In this document: positions 1 to 12,100 of the stretch, piece by piece | Numbering within the stretch: the stretch's first letter is position 1 | Layout: each line of letters begins with the position of its first letter | Origin: Bombardia bombarda | Taxonomy: Eukaryota; Ascomycota; Sordariomycetes; Sordariales; Lasiosphaeriaceae | Direction: 5' to 3' | Length of the DNA: 64,000 bases | NCBI GenBank assembly: GCA_030512295.1 | Contig: JAULSR010000001.1 | Location: 8,269,001 to 8,333,000 of the forward strand | Notes under the pieces: model-generated | What the model was told of the DNA's origin: nothing | Seen by the model: the letters and a program-made list of their open reading frames with translations, nothing else | The model's database searches: none | Made by a program: the position numbers and the translations under genes

Positions 1-2
1 AC

Positions 3-101
3 CTCAAGACTTTTGCCCTCCCCCAGGGCCTGCAGGTCAACAAGGGCCCCGACGCCGTGGTGGACTACATCATCAAGCACCTGCCCGCGCTTTTGGATTA
101 A
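3..101 (+). CDS. C-terminal end of an unidentified protein (5' truncated by window edge)
   Basis: The frame opened by CTC at base 3 stays open for 32 codons and stops at TAA 99-101. It ends in PDAVVDYIIKHLPALLD, an amphipathic helix typical of a globular protein C-terminus. The bases are GC-rich with third-position C/G bias, unlike the AT-richer sequence directly after the stop, which supports coding. The remainder of the gene lies upstream of the window. I do not recognise the family from this tail. Confidence 0.6.
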   Translation, partial: LKTFALPQGLQVNKGPDAVVDYIIKHLPALLD

Positions 102-632
102 ATCTCATTTTACTACTGCAGCATTGGTAAAAGGAGCATGCACTCAATTTTTGCTCCCGTCTGAGGGAGGCCCGAATAGACTATCTACCTACCTAGAGAG
201 GGGGAGAGGCACGGCGGCGCATGTTACTGACTGGCTGGTTGGGCAAGCGGCTTGATATGTTTTAGCTGGCAGGAGTCTGGACATGGGAATGGTGTTTTTA
301 CTAGCATGCATGCATGAGTTGGTGTTGGATGATAGAAATCACAAAAGAATATTAAAGGATGATCCCATCTTTCTGTGATTGTCGGCTGTGTATTTCTGAG
401 AATGACATGTCTGATCCCAGGATCCCGTATAGGAAAAGATACCTGCCCCCTTTTTGTGCACGTATTATAATAGCAAACGATCACGTTGGCAGCATGTATG
501 AGATAGGGGTACTCACAAAGTGTCATCGCCCCTGGCTATGGGCTTTATTTTGTGTCTTTATGTTTCCTTTTCTTTCATTTGTTGTCCTGTCTACCTCTAT
601 ACATAATGTGCCACACACAGTGAGACAATGCT
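102..632. other. Intergenic, convergent 3' regions
   Basis: No convincing gene. The stretch lies between the stop of the left-edge (+) gene and the stop of the FAH gene on the minus strand, so it should hold both 3' UTRs and poly(A) signals. Short open frames on both strands lack codon bias and splice partners. Confidence 0.6.
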
Positions 633-1643
633 TCACTTCTCATTCTCCATAACATTGTACAAGCTCCCGATATGCGGCAGGATCTCGACAACAAACTCGT
701 CCCCCTCGTGCAGCAGCTCCTTGGGGTTCTTGGCCATGCCGACACCGGCGGGGGTGCCCGTGATGATGACAGTGCCCGCGGGCAGCGTCGTGCCCTGCGA
801 GCAGAAGCTGACGACCTCGGCGACGGAGAAGATGAGGTCCCTATTCATCGAGTCAGCAAACAATTTCCCAACACATCATACTTCAAAGCAGAAAAGTGAA
901 AGGGACAAACTCACGTCAACGGACTATCCTGCAACACCTTCCCATTCTTAATCCCCCTCAGCTGCAGATTGCCCGCATCCGTAATCACCTTGCTCGAGAC
1001 CAGCGTCGGGCCCAGCGGACACGCGCCGTCAAACCCCTTGGAATAGCACCACTGCGTCTGCGCAAACTGCGCCGCCCGGCTCGAAATATCATTCGCAGCC
1101 GTATACCCCAGCACATAGTCCAGCGCATCCTCCACCGACACGTTCTTGGTCTCTCTGCCCAACACGATGGCGAGCTCCGACTCGTAGTCGGCCGTGTCGG
1201 TCGCGAGGGTGTGCTTGGGGATGACGGTGGGCGCGGGCCAGGGGTCGCCGAGCGAGGTGGCGGGCTTGAGGAAGAGGGTGGGGATGTCGGGGATGGTCAT
1301 CTTGGCCTCCTCGGCGTGCTTCTTGTAGTTGAGCCCGATGCAGCGGATCGTGCCGACCTCCTGTTGGGTGAGGGGCGAGAGGATGCGGCCGATGACGGCG
1401 ACCTGGCCGGTGGGGGACCCCGGGGCCAGGACCGAGGCGCCGCTGAATACCTTGACCTCGACGTCCTCGCCCTTGCGGACGGCGACGCCAATGTCGAGGG
1501 TGCTGTCGACGGGCTCGCCGAGGAGGACCTGGGAGTCGTCGCCCTTGGGCACGAATCGGACGAGGCCTAGGGGGGGGGGGGTGTTAGCTTGTTGTTTGTG
1601 TGACGATTGTCCGGACATCTGTATGCTTACGCTGGAAAGACAT
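633..1643 (-). CDS. Fumarylacetoacetate hydrolase (FAH) family protein
   Basis: Three exons on the minus strand (1643-1631, 1566-915, 840-633) give 290 aa. The start MSFQR is made by a 13-nt first exon. The 64-bp intron 1 (1567-1630) has an 11-base C run directly before its AG; intron 2 is 841-914. Family marks in order: GLNYKKHAEEA (about 82-92), the acidic metal-binding DYESELAIVLG (131-141), GYTAANDISSR (158-168) and near the C-terminus GTPAGVGMAKNP. These belong to the FAH/acylpyruvase superfamily, which cleaves C-C bonds in diketo acids or decarboxylates oxaloacetate with Mg2+. The length fits the short fumarylpyruvate/acylpyruvate-type fungal members (about 290 aa), not true fumarylacetoacetase (about 420 aa). 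The exact substrate cannot be read from sequence. Family assignment is firm. Confidence 0.9.
1567..1630 (-). repeat. Poly-C tract at the 3' splice site of FAH intron 1
   Basis: The plus strand has 11 consecutive G (1570-1580), so in the transcript the intron ends in a C run followed by TAG. It serves as the polypyrimidine tract but is pure C, where fungal introns are usually U-rich. The run is also a likely site for length error in sequencing. Confidence 0.6.
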
Positions 1644-3223
1644 GGCTAATAAAGCCTTGTTATTGTGGGAGTGATGTTGTGATGGTGGTTGGACGAGATC
1701 AAGAAGGGGGGTTAGTTATGATGAGGAGAAAAGACAAAAGGACAAAGGACCATCGGGTCTCCCCGCCATGGGCAGCGGGCATCTACATCAGGCTATATTT
1801 ATCGCCGTTCGTCGACAACATTCTTCCGCCCAGACCATGTCCGGTGGTTACTTCCAAGTGCCGGACGGATAACGCAACCAGTCGAGTTGCTGCTTCGTTC
1901 CCGGACCCCCACATTCCCCGCACTCCTCCCCTCTTCTCCTAAACATTGGAGATGGTTCGTGACGATGCAGCTCGTCTCCTGGCCCAAGTGGAGCCCCCTC
2001 CGATATCGACTCCAGTCTGTCGGCCATAGATTTAGCTCGCTGCCCGGCAGCAATTGTCCAGCAAGGTCCACAACATAAACCGTCTTTCCACAAAATGAAC
2101 GTCCCCCGAGAGGTTCTCATGATGAGCAACTCAGCAGAGGTTTCCTGTACTCGCGTCTTGATATAGAGAGCCAGAGGATGATCCATTGATGGCCGACATG
2201 CTTGTTGAGACCGCGACGTAGTCCGTGCTACGGGAGTGGCACTTCGTTGTCGCCGCCGAAAAGAGGTTGGTATTCGGGGCAGGCTTCAAGCATTCGAAAG
2301 AAAGGCCTATCCTAGGAGAGGGAAAGCAGCCTTAACGAACGAGTAATAACATAGAAAAGAAATCTAAAAGAAAAGACCCTAATAAAAGTATCTAGTTCTG
2401 ACGGCGTCGCTCAAAGTATATATTATCGTGGCTTTGCTGGCGATGCGCCTGATTCCGAGGGTCCGTCTGTCTGAAACCACCATCGACGAAATCACCTACA
2501 ACCATGATATGATTGTGTGCCAGGTGTATAGAAATGAAAAGTGAAGGCGTAGGTAGACGCAGGAGGCGAAGGTGTGTGATATGCAGCGTTCAGAGTGACT
2601 AGGAGTATTCCGTTGATATATATCGAGTTCTCTTTGGACTCGAGTGGTAATTAGTATGTATCATAAGTATAGAAAGAAAGGGGTATTCAATACAGTACGA
2701 CAACTAGCAAGATATATCCCATCAGTCGTGGAATACAATCATGTATTGTCACCCAACATTCTTGCCAGTCTTTTCCCCCTTTGCCACAGGTACAGCCTCA
2801 ACTATCTTTCGCCCAATCTCTCACCTCGACTATCTAATATAAGACCCAACCGTCGCATCACATCATATACATAATCACCCACGACTCTTACTCATCGTCA
2901 ACGTATAAATATAACTGTAATGTTGTATTACTCAAGCACACACACAAGACATGATATTCGAATGATGACAACATGCCCGCCCACCCTGGAGCCCCCTGAG
3001 GGAGGTTGAGTAGACAGATAGATACCTAGCGTCCGCTACCCACACCCTGTACCTGTGTCTACCTGTGCTGTATATTTCCCCTTCCCCCCCCTCCATCATC
3101 AAGCTAACCATCTCTGTCTGCGTGCACGTCTGTCCGTTTCTCTCACCCCATTCATCACCCCCATCCCCATTCTCACCAACACCACCGCCCAAAACCCATC
3201 CAGCAATCCTCACCTCACCTCAC
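1644..3223. other. Intergenic: FAH promoter and bro1 3' region
   Basis: No supported gene. The 1.6 kb holds the upstream region of the FAH gene (near 1644-2100) and the 3' flank of bro1 (near 2900-3223). The open frames here (for example 1848-2186, minus) start or end arbitrarily, have no homology I recognise and lack intron signals. Confidence 0.55.
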
Positions 3224-6200
3224 TCACTTCCAAGCACTCAACCCCGCCCACGGATCCCCCCCATTCTGCCCATTCTGACCCTGCCCACTCTGTTGCCCAT
3301 ATTGCTGCTGCTGCTGCGAAGTCGACCCCCTCCTCCCCCCAATGCCACCATAATAATCTCCACCCCCATAATGCACAGTCTGCTGTGGTCCCAACGGGGG
3401 CGGCCCCGGCGGCGGAGGTGGTGGCACAAACCCCGGAGGCACATAGCTAAGATGTTGCGTCTGCGGCTGTTGTGGTTGCTGCTGCTGCTGGGGATTCCCA
3501 TATGTCCCACCCCCACCGGTACTATACGGTCTTGGGCCCCCACCAACCCCGGGCGAGAAAGACGTCTGATTAGGCGGCGGCGAAGCCGGTCCCCTACCCA
3601 TCGTCGGTCCGATATTAAACCCCGTCTGGGTCGGGGGTGGCGACGCCGGCCCGGGGATGCGCCCGTGCGAGCTAGGGTTATACGAGAAATTGTTATATCC
3701 TCCTCCTTGTTGCTGCTGCTGCTGCTGCTGCTGATATGATTGCTGCGAATGGTTTGTTTGCGTTGGCGGCGGCGACTGGGGCACTTGATACTGCCCTGCG
3801 AAATTCGTTTTGGGATACATGGCTGACGTCGTGCTGAACGATAGGGGTGCGGGCACCGGCCGCGGTGGCGGCTGTTGCTGCTGCTGCTGCTGCTGTTGTC
3901 TCGAAGGCGAGCTGCTGGGCGGTGGTTCCATCGACATGCGCTCCATCAGCCCCCTCAAACGCTCCTGCTCCATAGCCGCCTGCGCATTTTTGCTCACGGC
4001 GCGATCCTGTTCAATCTGATTTAAAAGATGGGCGCCCTCGGACCGTCTATTGTTAACAAACGTCTCGACATTCTTCTCCAGGCTCTCCACCGTCTCCCTC
4101 ATCTCCTTGTACCAGTTCCTGGCGCTCTGAAGGCCGGCCTCCAGGTCCAAAAACTCCTGGTAGGCCCGCTTGTACTTGCTGATAACGGCGGCTCGCTGTC
4201 TCTGTATTGACTCGTATCTGCTCTGATCTGCACGGACGCGCTTGTCCTGCAAAAGGTTATTAAACGACACGGTGAGCTCTCTCATCAGGGCCGCCTGTTT
4301 GTGGCTCGCCTGGACCAGACGATTCTGGTGAGGCCGGTATTTCTCGAGCTCTGACTGGAAAAGCTGCTGCTCGAAGTTGGCGATAGACTTCTTATTCAGG
4401 ATCAAGATTTGCGATATGTCGTCGGTGTGTGCCTATAACGCTCGCTGTCAGTCACAAACCCGTCTCAGTCACTCCCAGTGCAAACAAATCAAAACCCACC
4501 TTCTCCTTGAGATCCTTCAGCACCTGAAGCCGCTCCTTCTTAATCAGACTCAACCTCTTCAAAATATCCTCCACCTTAGCAATCTGATCCGCTACGCTCG
4601 GCCCCCCAACATCGTCAAAATCAGCATCCAAAAGATTCGGCTCCACTACCGACGGGCTATGCGAATCCCTCGACTTCCTCCCCCTATTCACCGCCTCCTG
4701 AAACAACGCATCTACCTCGGCCGTCTGCGCCGCGATGCGCATCTCGTCAAACTCGGTCTCGTTCGCCCTCAGCTTAGTAGCGAGCTGGCCATCGCTCCTC
4801 GCAGCCTCGTCCAGCGCCTCCCGATAATTGCGAATGTCATTCCTCAGCGTCGTGGTCAGCCTCGAGCTCGGCTGCTGCGTCCACTCGGTGTCGTATTTCG
4901 ACCTCATCTTCTCGCAGACGCTCTCCTCCATATCCAACTGCTTGGTGCTCTTGTCCAGGACCGCGATAATCGACTGCTTCTCCGAGCTCAGCGTCCCGAA
5001 TATCGTGGCCGGGGCCTCGTGGTCAGCAACGTCGATACACCATGTCCTAAATTCATCATCGGGGAGAATCTCCTGATCGACCCCCCCTTTTAAAACCTGC
5101 AAAGCACCCGGCAGTCTCAGATAGTCCAGACTCGCCGCCATCTCACCGTTCGCCATGTCGACCCGCTCCGTCTCGGCCCTGACCAGTTTCGCCTTCTCCT
5201 CGTCGTACAAACTGGCAGACTCAGTAACTGCAAACGGTACAATCTTGGCGAACAAATCGGGGCCGGTAACTCGCTGTATATCCTGTCCCGCGTACAACTC
5301 ACTAACGGGAATCGGTTTCGCAGCAGGGAGCTTGGCGACAGGCGGCACGCCAGCCTCGGCAGGCACCGGCTGGTGATAAATGTAATCATTATCCTTCACA
5401 AGCTCTCTAAGCTTATCCTGGACCGTGACAAGATGCCTCTTTGTAATGTCCGCCAAGATAATAGCGCAGTCGGCAGCCAGGTTCGATGTCGACGGTATGG
5501 TCCCCGGAAAACTAACGGCAATCTTATTCGCCTCCCTCGCAAAGTTCTCCGCGACCTGGAGACGCGCGACAGCAATTCCATGCGAGTTTGCGTCGTCATC
5601 AGCCAGGGCCTGATAGTACTGCGCCATGGAGCTCATGAGGGCGAACTTGGCCTGGGCCATGAGCATCCACACCTTTTCGAAAATCGCCTTGTTCACGTTC
5701 TCCTGGATGCCCTCCACGGCCTGTCCGTAGAGGGTTGCAGCCTGGCTGGACAGCTTGGCCAGCAGGCCCACCTTCTTCTGGTCGGCGATCTGCTTCTCGA
5801 GAAACACCTCCTGCGCCTGGGCCAGCATGATGCTGATGAGCGTCTTGACCGTCTCCCTGCTCAGGTCGGACGAAGGGGCGTGGAGGAAGTTCTCGTTGAT
5901 GTAGGTGAACATGCCGGCCGAGGCCTGGAATGAATGGTAGGCTGTCTTGAGGCCGGATTCCTCCGTGCGCGTCTGGTTGGCGGCATGGCAGGACAGGACG
6001 GCCGAGATGTTGAAGATTATGGAGGCCTTCTCAAAGGCTAGTGAGTGCTGTGCTGTTGCCTTGTGTGTAAAGGCGTCGAACCTGTGATGCAAGCAACGGC
6101 GGCAAGGCCGCGCAGACGGTCAGCACGAAAATGCGCCTCTGGTAGTAACCAGCAGCAGCCGGGGGGGGGGGGGGTGTTTACCATGTGAATGAGATCTTGA

Positions 6201-6462
6201 TGTGCTGCTCGTCGACGGGGAAGCGCAGATCCAGCAGCTCGAGCTGGCCATAGTAGCGATACAGGAGATCCCTCCCGGCGGTGCTGTCCTTACCAGCACC
6301 TCGCATGTCCTGGCGCAGGCGGTTGAGTGTTGCGCATTCTTCGGCATAGCGCTCGGGGTCGTCGCCGTATGTGTTCTGGATGTATGACTTCAGCGGGGTA
6401 ACCCAGTCGATCTCGTTGGTGGCCTTTAGAGGCACCGAGATCATGGGTGCCTGTTGGTTCAT
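3224..6462 (-). CDS. bro1: BRO1 domain protein (ESCRT-associated vacuolar sorting factor)
   Basis: Three exons on the minus strand (6462-6182, 6081-4500, 4432-3224) encode 1023 aa. Introns are 100 and 67 bp. The first begins GTAAAC followed by a 14-base C run. The N-terminus (PLKATNEIDWVTPLKSYI, then CATLNRLRQDMRGAGKD and RYYGQLELLDLRFPV) is the BRO1 domain, which binds the ESCRT-III subunit Snf7. A long helical middle region (about 400-760) is the V domain. The tail is Pro/Gln-rich with two polyglutamine tracts (near residues 800 and 855), several PASPPPTQT repeats and PPPPPPGPPPLGP, and ends in DPWAGLSAWK. In yeast, Bro1 recruits the deubiquitinase Doa4 to endosomes. Length matches the roughly 1000-aa fungal BRO1, and the N-terminus differs from the PalA/Rim20 branch as I recall it. 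Start is the first ATG, with MNQQAPMISVP matching the family. Confidence 0.95.
3713..3733. repeat. CAG/GCT microsatellite coding polyglutamine in bro1
   Basis: An uninterrupted TGC/GCT repeat on the plus strand is read as CAG in the bro1 transcript and encodes the second polyGln run of the Pro/Gln-rich tail. A sibling tract at about 3870-3896 encodes the first run. Pure-codon tracts like these tend to vary in length between strains. Confidence 0.8.
3870..3896. repeat. Second CAG microsatellite in bro1
   Basis: A run of TGC units (with a CTG-phase continuation) encodes about nine glutamines followed by prolines in the Bro1 tail. It lies downstream of the V domain, so length changes should be tolerated. 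Confidence 0.8.
6161..6174. repeat. 14-base G homopolymer in bro1 intron 1
   Basis: Fourteen consecutive G on the plus strand, read as C14 in the transcript, begin four bases after the GTAAAC donor. The tract is intronic, so length error does not affect the protein. Confidence 0.85.
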
Positions 6463-9124
6463 GGTCTGATCGGTCGTGTGTTGTTATTAGTCCCGGTCTT
6501 CTCTCGCGCAGCTCCTGTCGCCCCAGCAATGGTCGACGAGAGAGCAGTTTAGGGCGCGAGTTTCGTCGTCGTCGTCGTCGGCGTCTTGTCGATGTGGTGA
6601 TGGTGGGCGGGTTTTGTTGTATATCAAAAGGTGTTGGGAAATGCCGTAATGGGGGTTACGCAACCACCTAAAGCAGAAGCCCGCACGGTTGGTGCTGCGG
6701 GCGCTGTGGTGCTCCTACCTGGGTCATCAGCACGGCGGCGGCGGCGGGCAGCGGCGGCGGGCAGCGGCGGCGGGGTTGATGCTAGGAAAGGTACCTACCG
6801 AGTGCAGGTGGATGCCCTGACCTATTAACGTGGATGGAAGCACCAGATGCCGGGGGCAGGCGGTCGGGTCGTTGGTCGGGTCGCGTCGCGTCGGGTTGGC
6901 TGTGAAGCTGCTATTCTAGGAAGCTCGATTGCTCTTTCTTTGGTCGTTCTATTTCGGCTCCTATTATGATGCCATGTACATGGTGAAAAACTAGAGTTAG
7001 AATGATGACGGGAGATGTCGTGTCGATATAACTGCCCTGCTGGTACCCAACGAGCCAACCTGGAAGCTAAAGGGACAGGTCTGGGCTGGGGCCGCCTGGG
7101 GTATGGATAGATGTGCTTGCGGAAGGCGGCAGCTGTGGACTGGGGGGTCGCTGCGCTGCGGAAGCTTGTTCCTTACACCTAACCAGCTCCCCCACCTTCG
7201 ATTAGCTTAGCGGAGGCTGTCATCCTATCACCCACCTTCACGTCACGGACAAAGACGACAGACGGGCAGTTCGCGCCTGGGAAATGGCAAAAAGGGCTAC
7301 AAGCGCGCATTGTACCAGCTATCAGGTTGTATGCACTTTATTTTCCGTGCTATTTGACATTGCAAGAAGTGTGGAAGCCAATATGGCGCATCCGGGTTCA
7401 GTCTAATCAGTACAGTACATACCTATCTAAGTCTAGATCAGCCAGGCACACGACACGGAGCTTAGCCGCCAGCCCCGAGATGCTTAGAATGCGCTTTTGG
7501 CTTGGTCTTCCCTACCTGGCCTTACAAGTCTATATCATGCCTTGTATTATTAGGCGAGCCGCCTATCACGACCACGACACCTTGTTTGCTTGTCATTGTT
7601 TCTGTTTCAGCGACCGAACTATCTGACCTTAAGCGGGACCCGACTCCCCATCTACCATTGTCTATCCGCCCTACCTACCTACCTCCCTCCTCCGTGCCGA
7701 TCCCGTCCGCACTGACTCGGACTCTGGGCGGCAACAGGTGTTGGTTGCTGTGCTGTGCTGACTTAGCGTCGTGACTGCCGGCGTCTCTCTCACATCTTAT
7801 CACACATTTTGACATCTTACATACAAAGGGAGTGCACACCACCGCAACTTATACTAACCCAGCTTGCCAACCATACGCAAGTAAGTGAGACACTCCTCGA
7901 CGTATAGTTGGAGAAGGCCGTTTGCATCTGTCCACATGCCGGCAGACTGATACCCCATCATTCCATCCGACATCTACGCTCTACGAGGAACATGTAGTCT
8001 CGTCATCTCGTCAGTCAATTCTCGTCTACTGAATACTACATCCCATAACTTGGATCGCAGCATGACTGGACAAGAGTGGGCGGCTGCGGGCGACAGCCAG
8101 TCAGAGCCGCTAGAGGGTCGCTATGCGGGGTGATTGGCTGACACCCCTCTCCCACTCTCCCAGGGGTGTCTTTTGGAGAAGCAAGCGCCTGGCGCGGTTA
8201 CAGGTCTGAGGGTGCCAGGGGAAGGGAGGTGGGTTGTTCAAGTTATTACCGTTCTCGCTGCTTCCATCTTCCGTCGTCTACGATCCCGTCAGGTCGGGTA
8301 GCACAACTTGGTGTATTCAAGCATAATGTGTCTCGAGATGAAATCTATATATGATGTATATATATATATATATATATACATAAAGAGAAACAATACCCAT
8401 CAAACAGGCCACACCGAGACCAGCTTACTATTCGAAGTCAGTCGTCAACGGCAAACTCCCAACAACCTATCAATCAATCCGCTTTCCATTAGACCAAAAA
8501 GGGTCTCCTCGGCGCACGGCGGCCTGACCTGCGACCCAACCTTGTGTGTGTCGTGCGTCGTCGTTCGTTCCTATGTCTAGCTTTAGATTAGCACAGGTAC
8601 TGTACATATCCCCCTGTGATGTACATACGACAGATGGCCGTTTAGATATGTCGCAGCCTGCCTGATCTGAGTAGTCATGTGAAGAGACAAAACCGGCCTA
8701 GCTTTTTCCTTCTGATACGAACATCCCCATGCCATTACCACACACCTAACACCTAATATACCTAATACAACTCCGTAACTCCTCCAAATGTCCCCATACC
8801 CGCTGATAGATAGTAAGTAACCCCTGAACCCCCTTTTCTCCCATATACTCTTTCTTCCATCCACAACAACATCAACAAACATCAACGCCAGCAAAATACA
8901 CATGATCGCTACTACTACTCACTCCCTCTACATATATGCCTGCCCGCACGCTCGCCATGATATGATCCTAGAGTTCGCCAATAAAAATAACCAGGCTAAC
9001 ATGTAAACAACGGCGCTCCCAAAAGCCCCCAAAAGCCTCCTAATTGAGAACCAAAATGAGTGCCCGCCCCTCTTCAAAGTACACACTCACAAACAGTTGT
9101 ATAGCGGTCTCAGCCCGGTCCTAA
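6463..9124. other. Intergenic 2.7 kb: bro1 promoter and 3' flank of the zinc-cluster gene
   Basis: No gene supported. Near bro1 the leader carries a GTC-type triplet repeat (about 6562-6586) and GGC-rich repeats (about 6733-6775). A (TA)11 run lies at 8357-8378. Candidate frames on either strand lack codon bias, splice partners or recognisable domains. Distal regulatory DNA for bro1 is likely, because the two flanking genes are both on the minus strand. Confidence 0.5.
8357..8378. repeat. (TA)11 dinucleotide repeat
   Basis: Eleven perfect TA units in intergenic DNA. Simple sequence with no coding role seen. Confidence 0.95.
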
Positions 9125-12100
9125 CTAAGGAAAGACGGGCAGATCGAGACCCATGTTGTTCGACGAGTCACCGCTGATACCAAAAAATTGGAACCTGTCA
9201 CACTCAATTAGTTACACCATCCATTCAGAGAAAGAACATGATAAAACTCACCAGTCCTCGACATTAAGCGTAGACGGAACAGGCTGGCCCTGCGCAGAGC
9301 TATTACTCCAGCTATCACTAGGGCTCTGCCCATCCATCATGGAGCCATCAAAGTTCGTTTGCCAGATATTATTCGCCTGTTGGCCCTGGTGGTTCTGATA
9401 TCCCGGCAGCCCAGGCTGAAGCAGATTGTTGTGGGCCTGCAACGGGCTCCCACCCATACCTCGCTTCGGCGGCGGCAAGCCTTGTGAGAAGGGATTTACT
9501 CCCGGATCCACGCCGGGCTGGCCTTGAAGAGTCTGTGCTTGCATCTGTGCCACCATACTCGGATCAAGGCTCTGCTGTGTCTGTGGTGGCGATACATGGG
9601 GGAACAGCGGCATATTAGCGCTCTCGGGGAAAAGCTGGTCCGGCTGGAAGTTCTCCCATATTGATTGCGAGAGGTTCGGGGAATTTCTGGTGACTAGATA
9701 CAGATCTGGGGGGGTTGTCGGCAACGAAAATGATGGGTTGAAGGGAGTGGGCGGCCGCGTGTGCGGCCGCGACGCTGTCCCTCCCATGAACGTGTCTGTG
9801 TTGGGGCGGACATTGGGCGATGTAATCGGAGGCGGCATCGTACTGGCTGGCGCGTCCGTCTTGGACGTTAGGCTTGGCGTTTGCGGCCTTGAGCGCTCAT
9901 ACGACTCTTGCGGTTGAGGCGTATTGACGCTAAAGTCGATGGCCATTTCGTCATATTTGCGCTTTTGATCTTGGGCCACACGATGCTGCTCCAGTTGAGC
10001 CAGACTTTGCTGGACCTTGCGGTGTCTCTTGCCAGCTGCTTTCTGGAGCCTCTCTTCCAGAACCTTGTTTCCAAGAATAGACTCGAAGAGCGTATATACC
10101 ATTTTGCCTACGAGCCAGACTTTGGAAATGTCTTTGAGCGCCCCCATGCAGGCCCTGATTCTATCTTGGGTGACTTGCTGAATCGAGGGGACTGGTGATC
10201 TCATCTGGTACACGTGCATGATGAGAGCCGAAAACAGACTGTAGACAACGAATGCCGGACAGAATCTTAGCTGGTCATGGGCAGCGAGGTTCTCGATTAT
10301 CGATGTGATCATGGCTGCTGCCTGGAAGGCAATATTCCTGGACGGGTATGCCGAGTCTTCGGGGAACCGGGACGAGCCGCTCGGTGGCATGTGGGCTCGG
10401 TGTAGCAGGCAAAGAGTGGTGTAGTAGTTGGAATGAAGCAAGGCGGACAAGAAGTGATGACTTCGCATCTCCCAGTATACCACCTTGGGGCAGTTTTGAA
10501 GCCAATCTGCAAGGGCCATGTCGCTGTGCGTAAGATCGATGGCATTCTGTCGCCGTCCCTTTGAAGCAACCGAGTACTGCTGAGAGAGTACCAGGCCCAT
10601 GATTTCGCATAGCTTGACATACTGCAGGAAGAACTGAACGTGTATCTGATCCGGCGGATACTCGGCTGGGTTCTCTGAATCCTCCTCGATGAAGTCGTCT
10701 TCAGTCAACATTTCCACGTCCGAGTCGTCAAGATTGATGTGGCAAGGCCGTCCCAGCGCAACAGCCACAGACCTGTCCCTTGTGAACAGTGTCCACCAGA
10801 TACGCTTCCACAACCTCTTGTCGGATTTGCTTAGTTGCGAGCCCTCCACGCTGCGGTGCATTCCGGAACCTTGAGCTACTATAGTAGCGACACGGCTCCA
10901 GTAGAATACGTTCTTGGTGACGTCTTCGGGGCCTTCCCAGTACCACCCCATCAAAAGTAGCGACTGAACAATCGTGACTCTGTCGTCCTCGTAGTTAGCT
11001 TCGTACAGGGCCTTGGCTCGTTTGTAAAACGTTAGAGCAGCCGGTGTCGTGGAACCATTCGCATCCATCAACTGTGGATTAGAACAGACTCGGGATCCCG
11101 CCAGGAGAATGGCCTGCAGCAGCAGTAATGATGGTGGATTTTTGGGGTCTTTGTACTGGCGCATGAATTTTGCCCTGTTGATGACTGGGACGATGGGGTG
11201 TACCCAGGTCCAGTAGGCATCAATAAGTTCATCGCAGAGAGACCGCGGGGGTAGTAAGAATGCGCCACGCTGGTGCAAGATGTCGATCTCGACGCTGTCC
11301 AGCTCGGTCAACCTGGCTTTCGAGCCCTTGACATTGTCGGGTAGAGGATAATGAACAACGTCTGAGGTGCTTTGGCGGTCATGAACGAGCAATGTCAGAT
11401 TGGACGACTCGCCCAGGTAAGCTACCCTCCCTGCTTCGGTTATCGGCGCCCTGGTGAACCTGGGCTTCATGACCAGGTTCATGTAATTTGCAAGGCCGGC
11501 ATGTTCGGAGTCCTCCTTCTTCTGTTGATCTTCGATATCTGCAGTCGATGGGGTGCCCTCCTGTGTATGATATACGGCTGGGAGTCGAGTGCCGCTTGGG
11601 AAGGTGCTTGTTCCGGGAGGGTTGGGTGATCGCTCTTCGGTATCTCCTCTCTCGCTACGCTCCAGTCAGCAATGGGTCGTATAACTAGCATGTGAAGAAA
11701 GGGGTTGGGTATCGCTCGTATGCTTCGCCAAGGAGGGGAAGGGGAGGGGGAGTGGGATCTGATCTGCCCAAGAGTAAGAAGATAGATAAAGATACATGCC
11801 TGTCCGAGTCTTTTGATTGAGCAGAGCCGCTCTGAGTGGTCTTCTTCCGCTTCGGGGTCGGGATGCGACATTCGATGGAGAAGGCGACGCAATTGGTGCA
11901 TGGGACACCGAGGCTTGCGGCATCGCAGCGAACCTGCGAGAGTTATCGTAAGCATGGATGTCGAGAAGCATCAGATTGAAGACGATAGGATGCAAAGGCC
12001 ATCATTGGTCGGCATTGCGACGTGTTCTAGGGAGGGGAATTCGTACTTTGCGGGCATGGCACGTCTGTGAGCGCGAAGGGTTAGCCCAGAGCTCGGGAAA

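Noticed and set aside
896..1570. 224-aa plus-strand frame
   Set aside because: Antisense of the FAH exon; extreme Gly/Arg/Asp composition.
911..1618. Start of FAH protein at MSGQSSHKQ within the long frame
   Set aside because: This is read-through of intron 1. Splicing from the 13-nt exon gives MSFQRLVRF, a far better family N-terminus.
9690..10198. Plus-strand frames across the zinc-cluster gene
   Set aside because: Shadows of the minus-strand coding exon 5.
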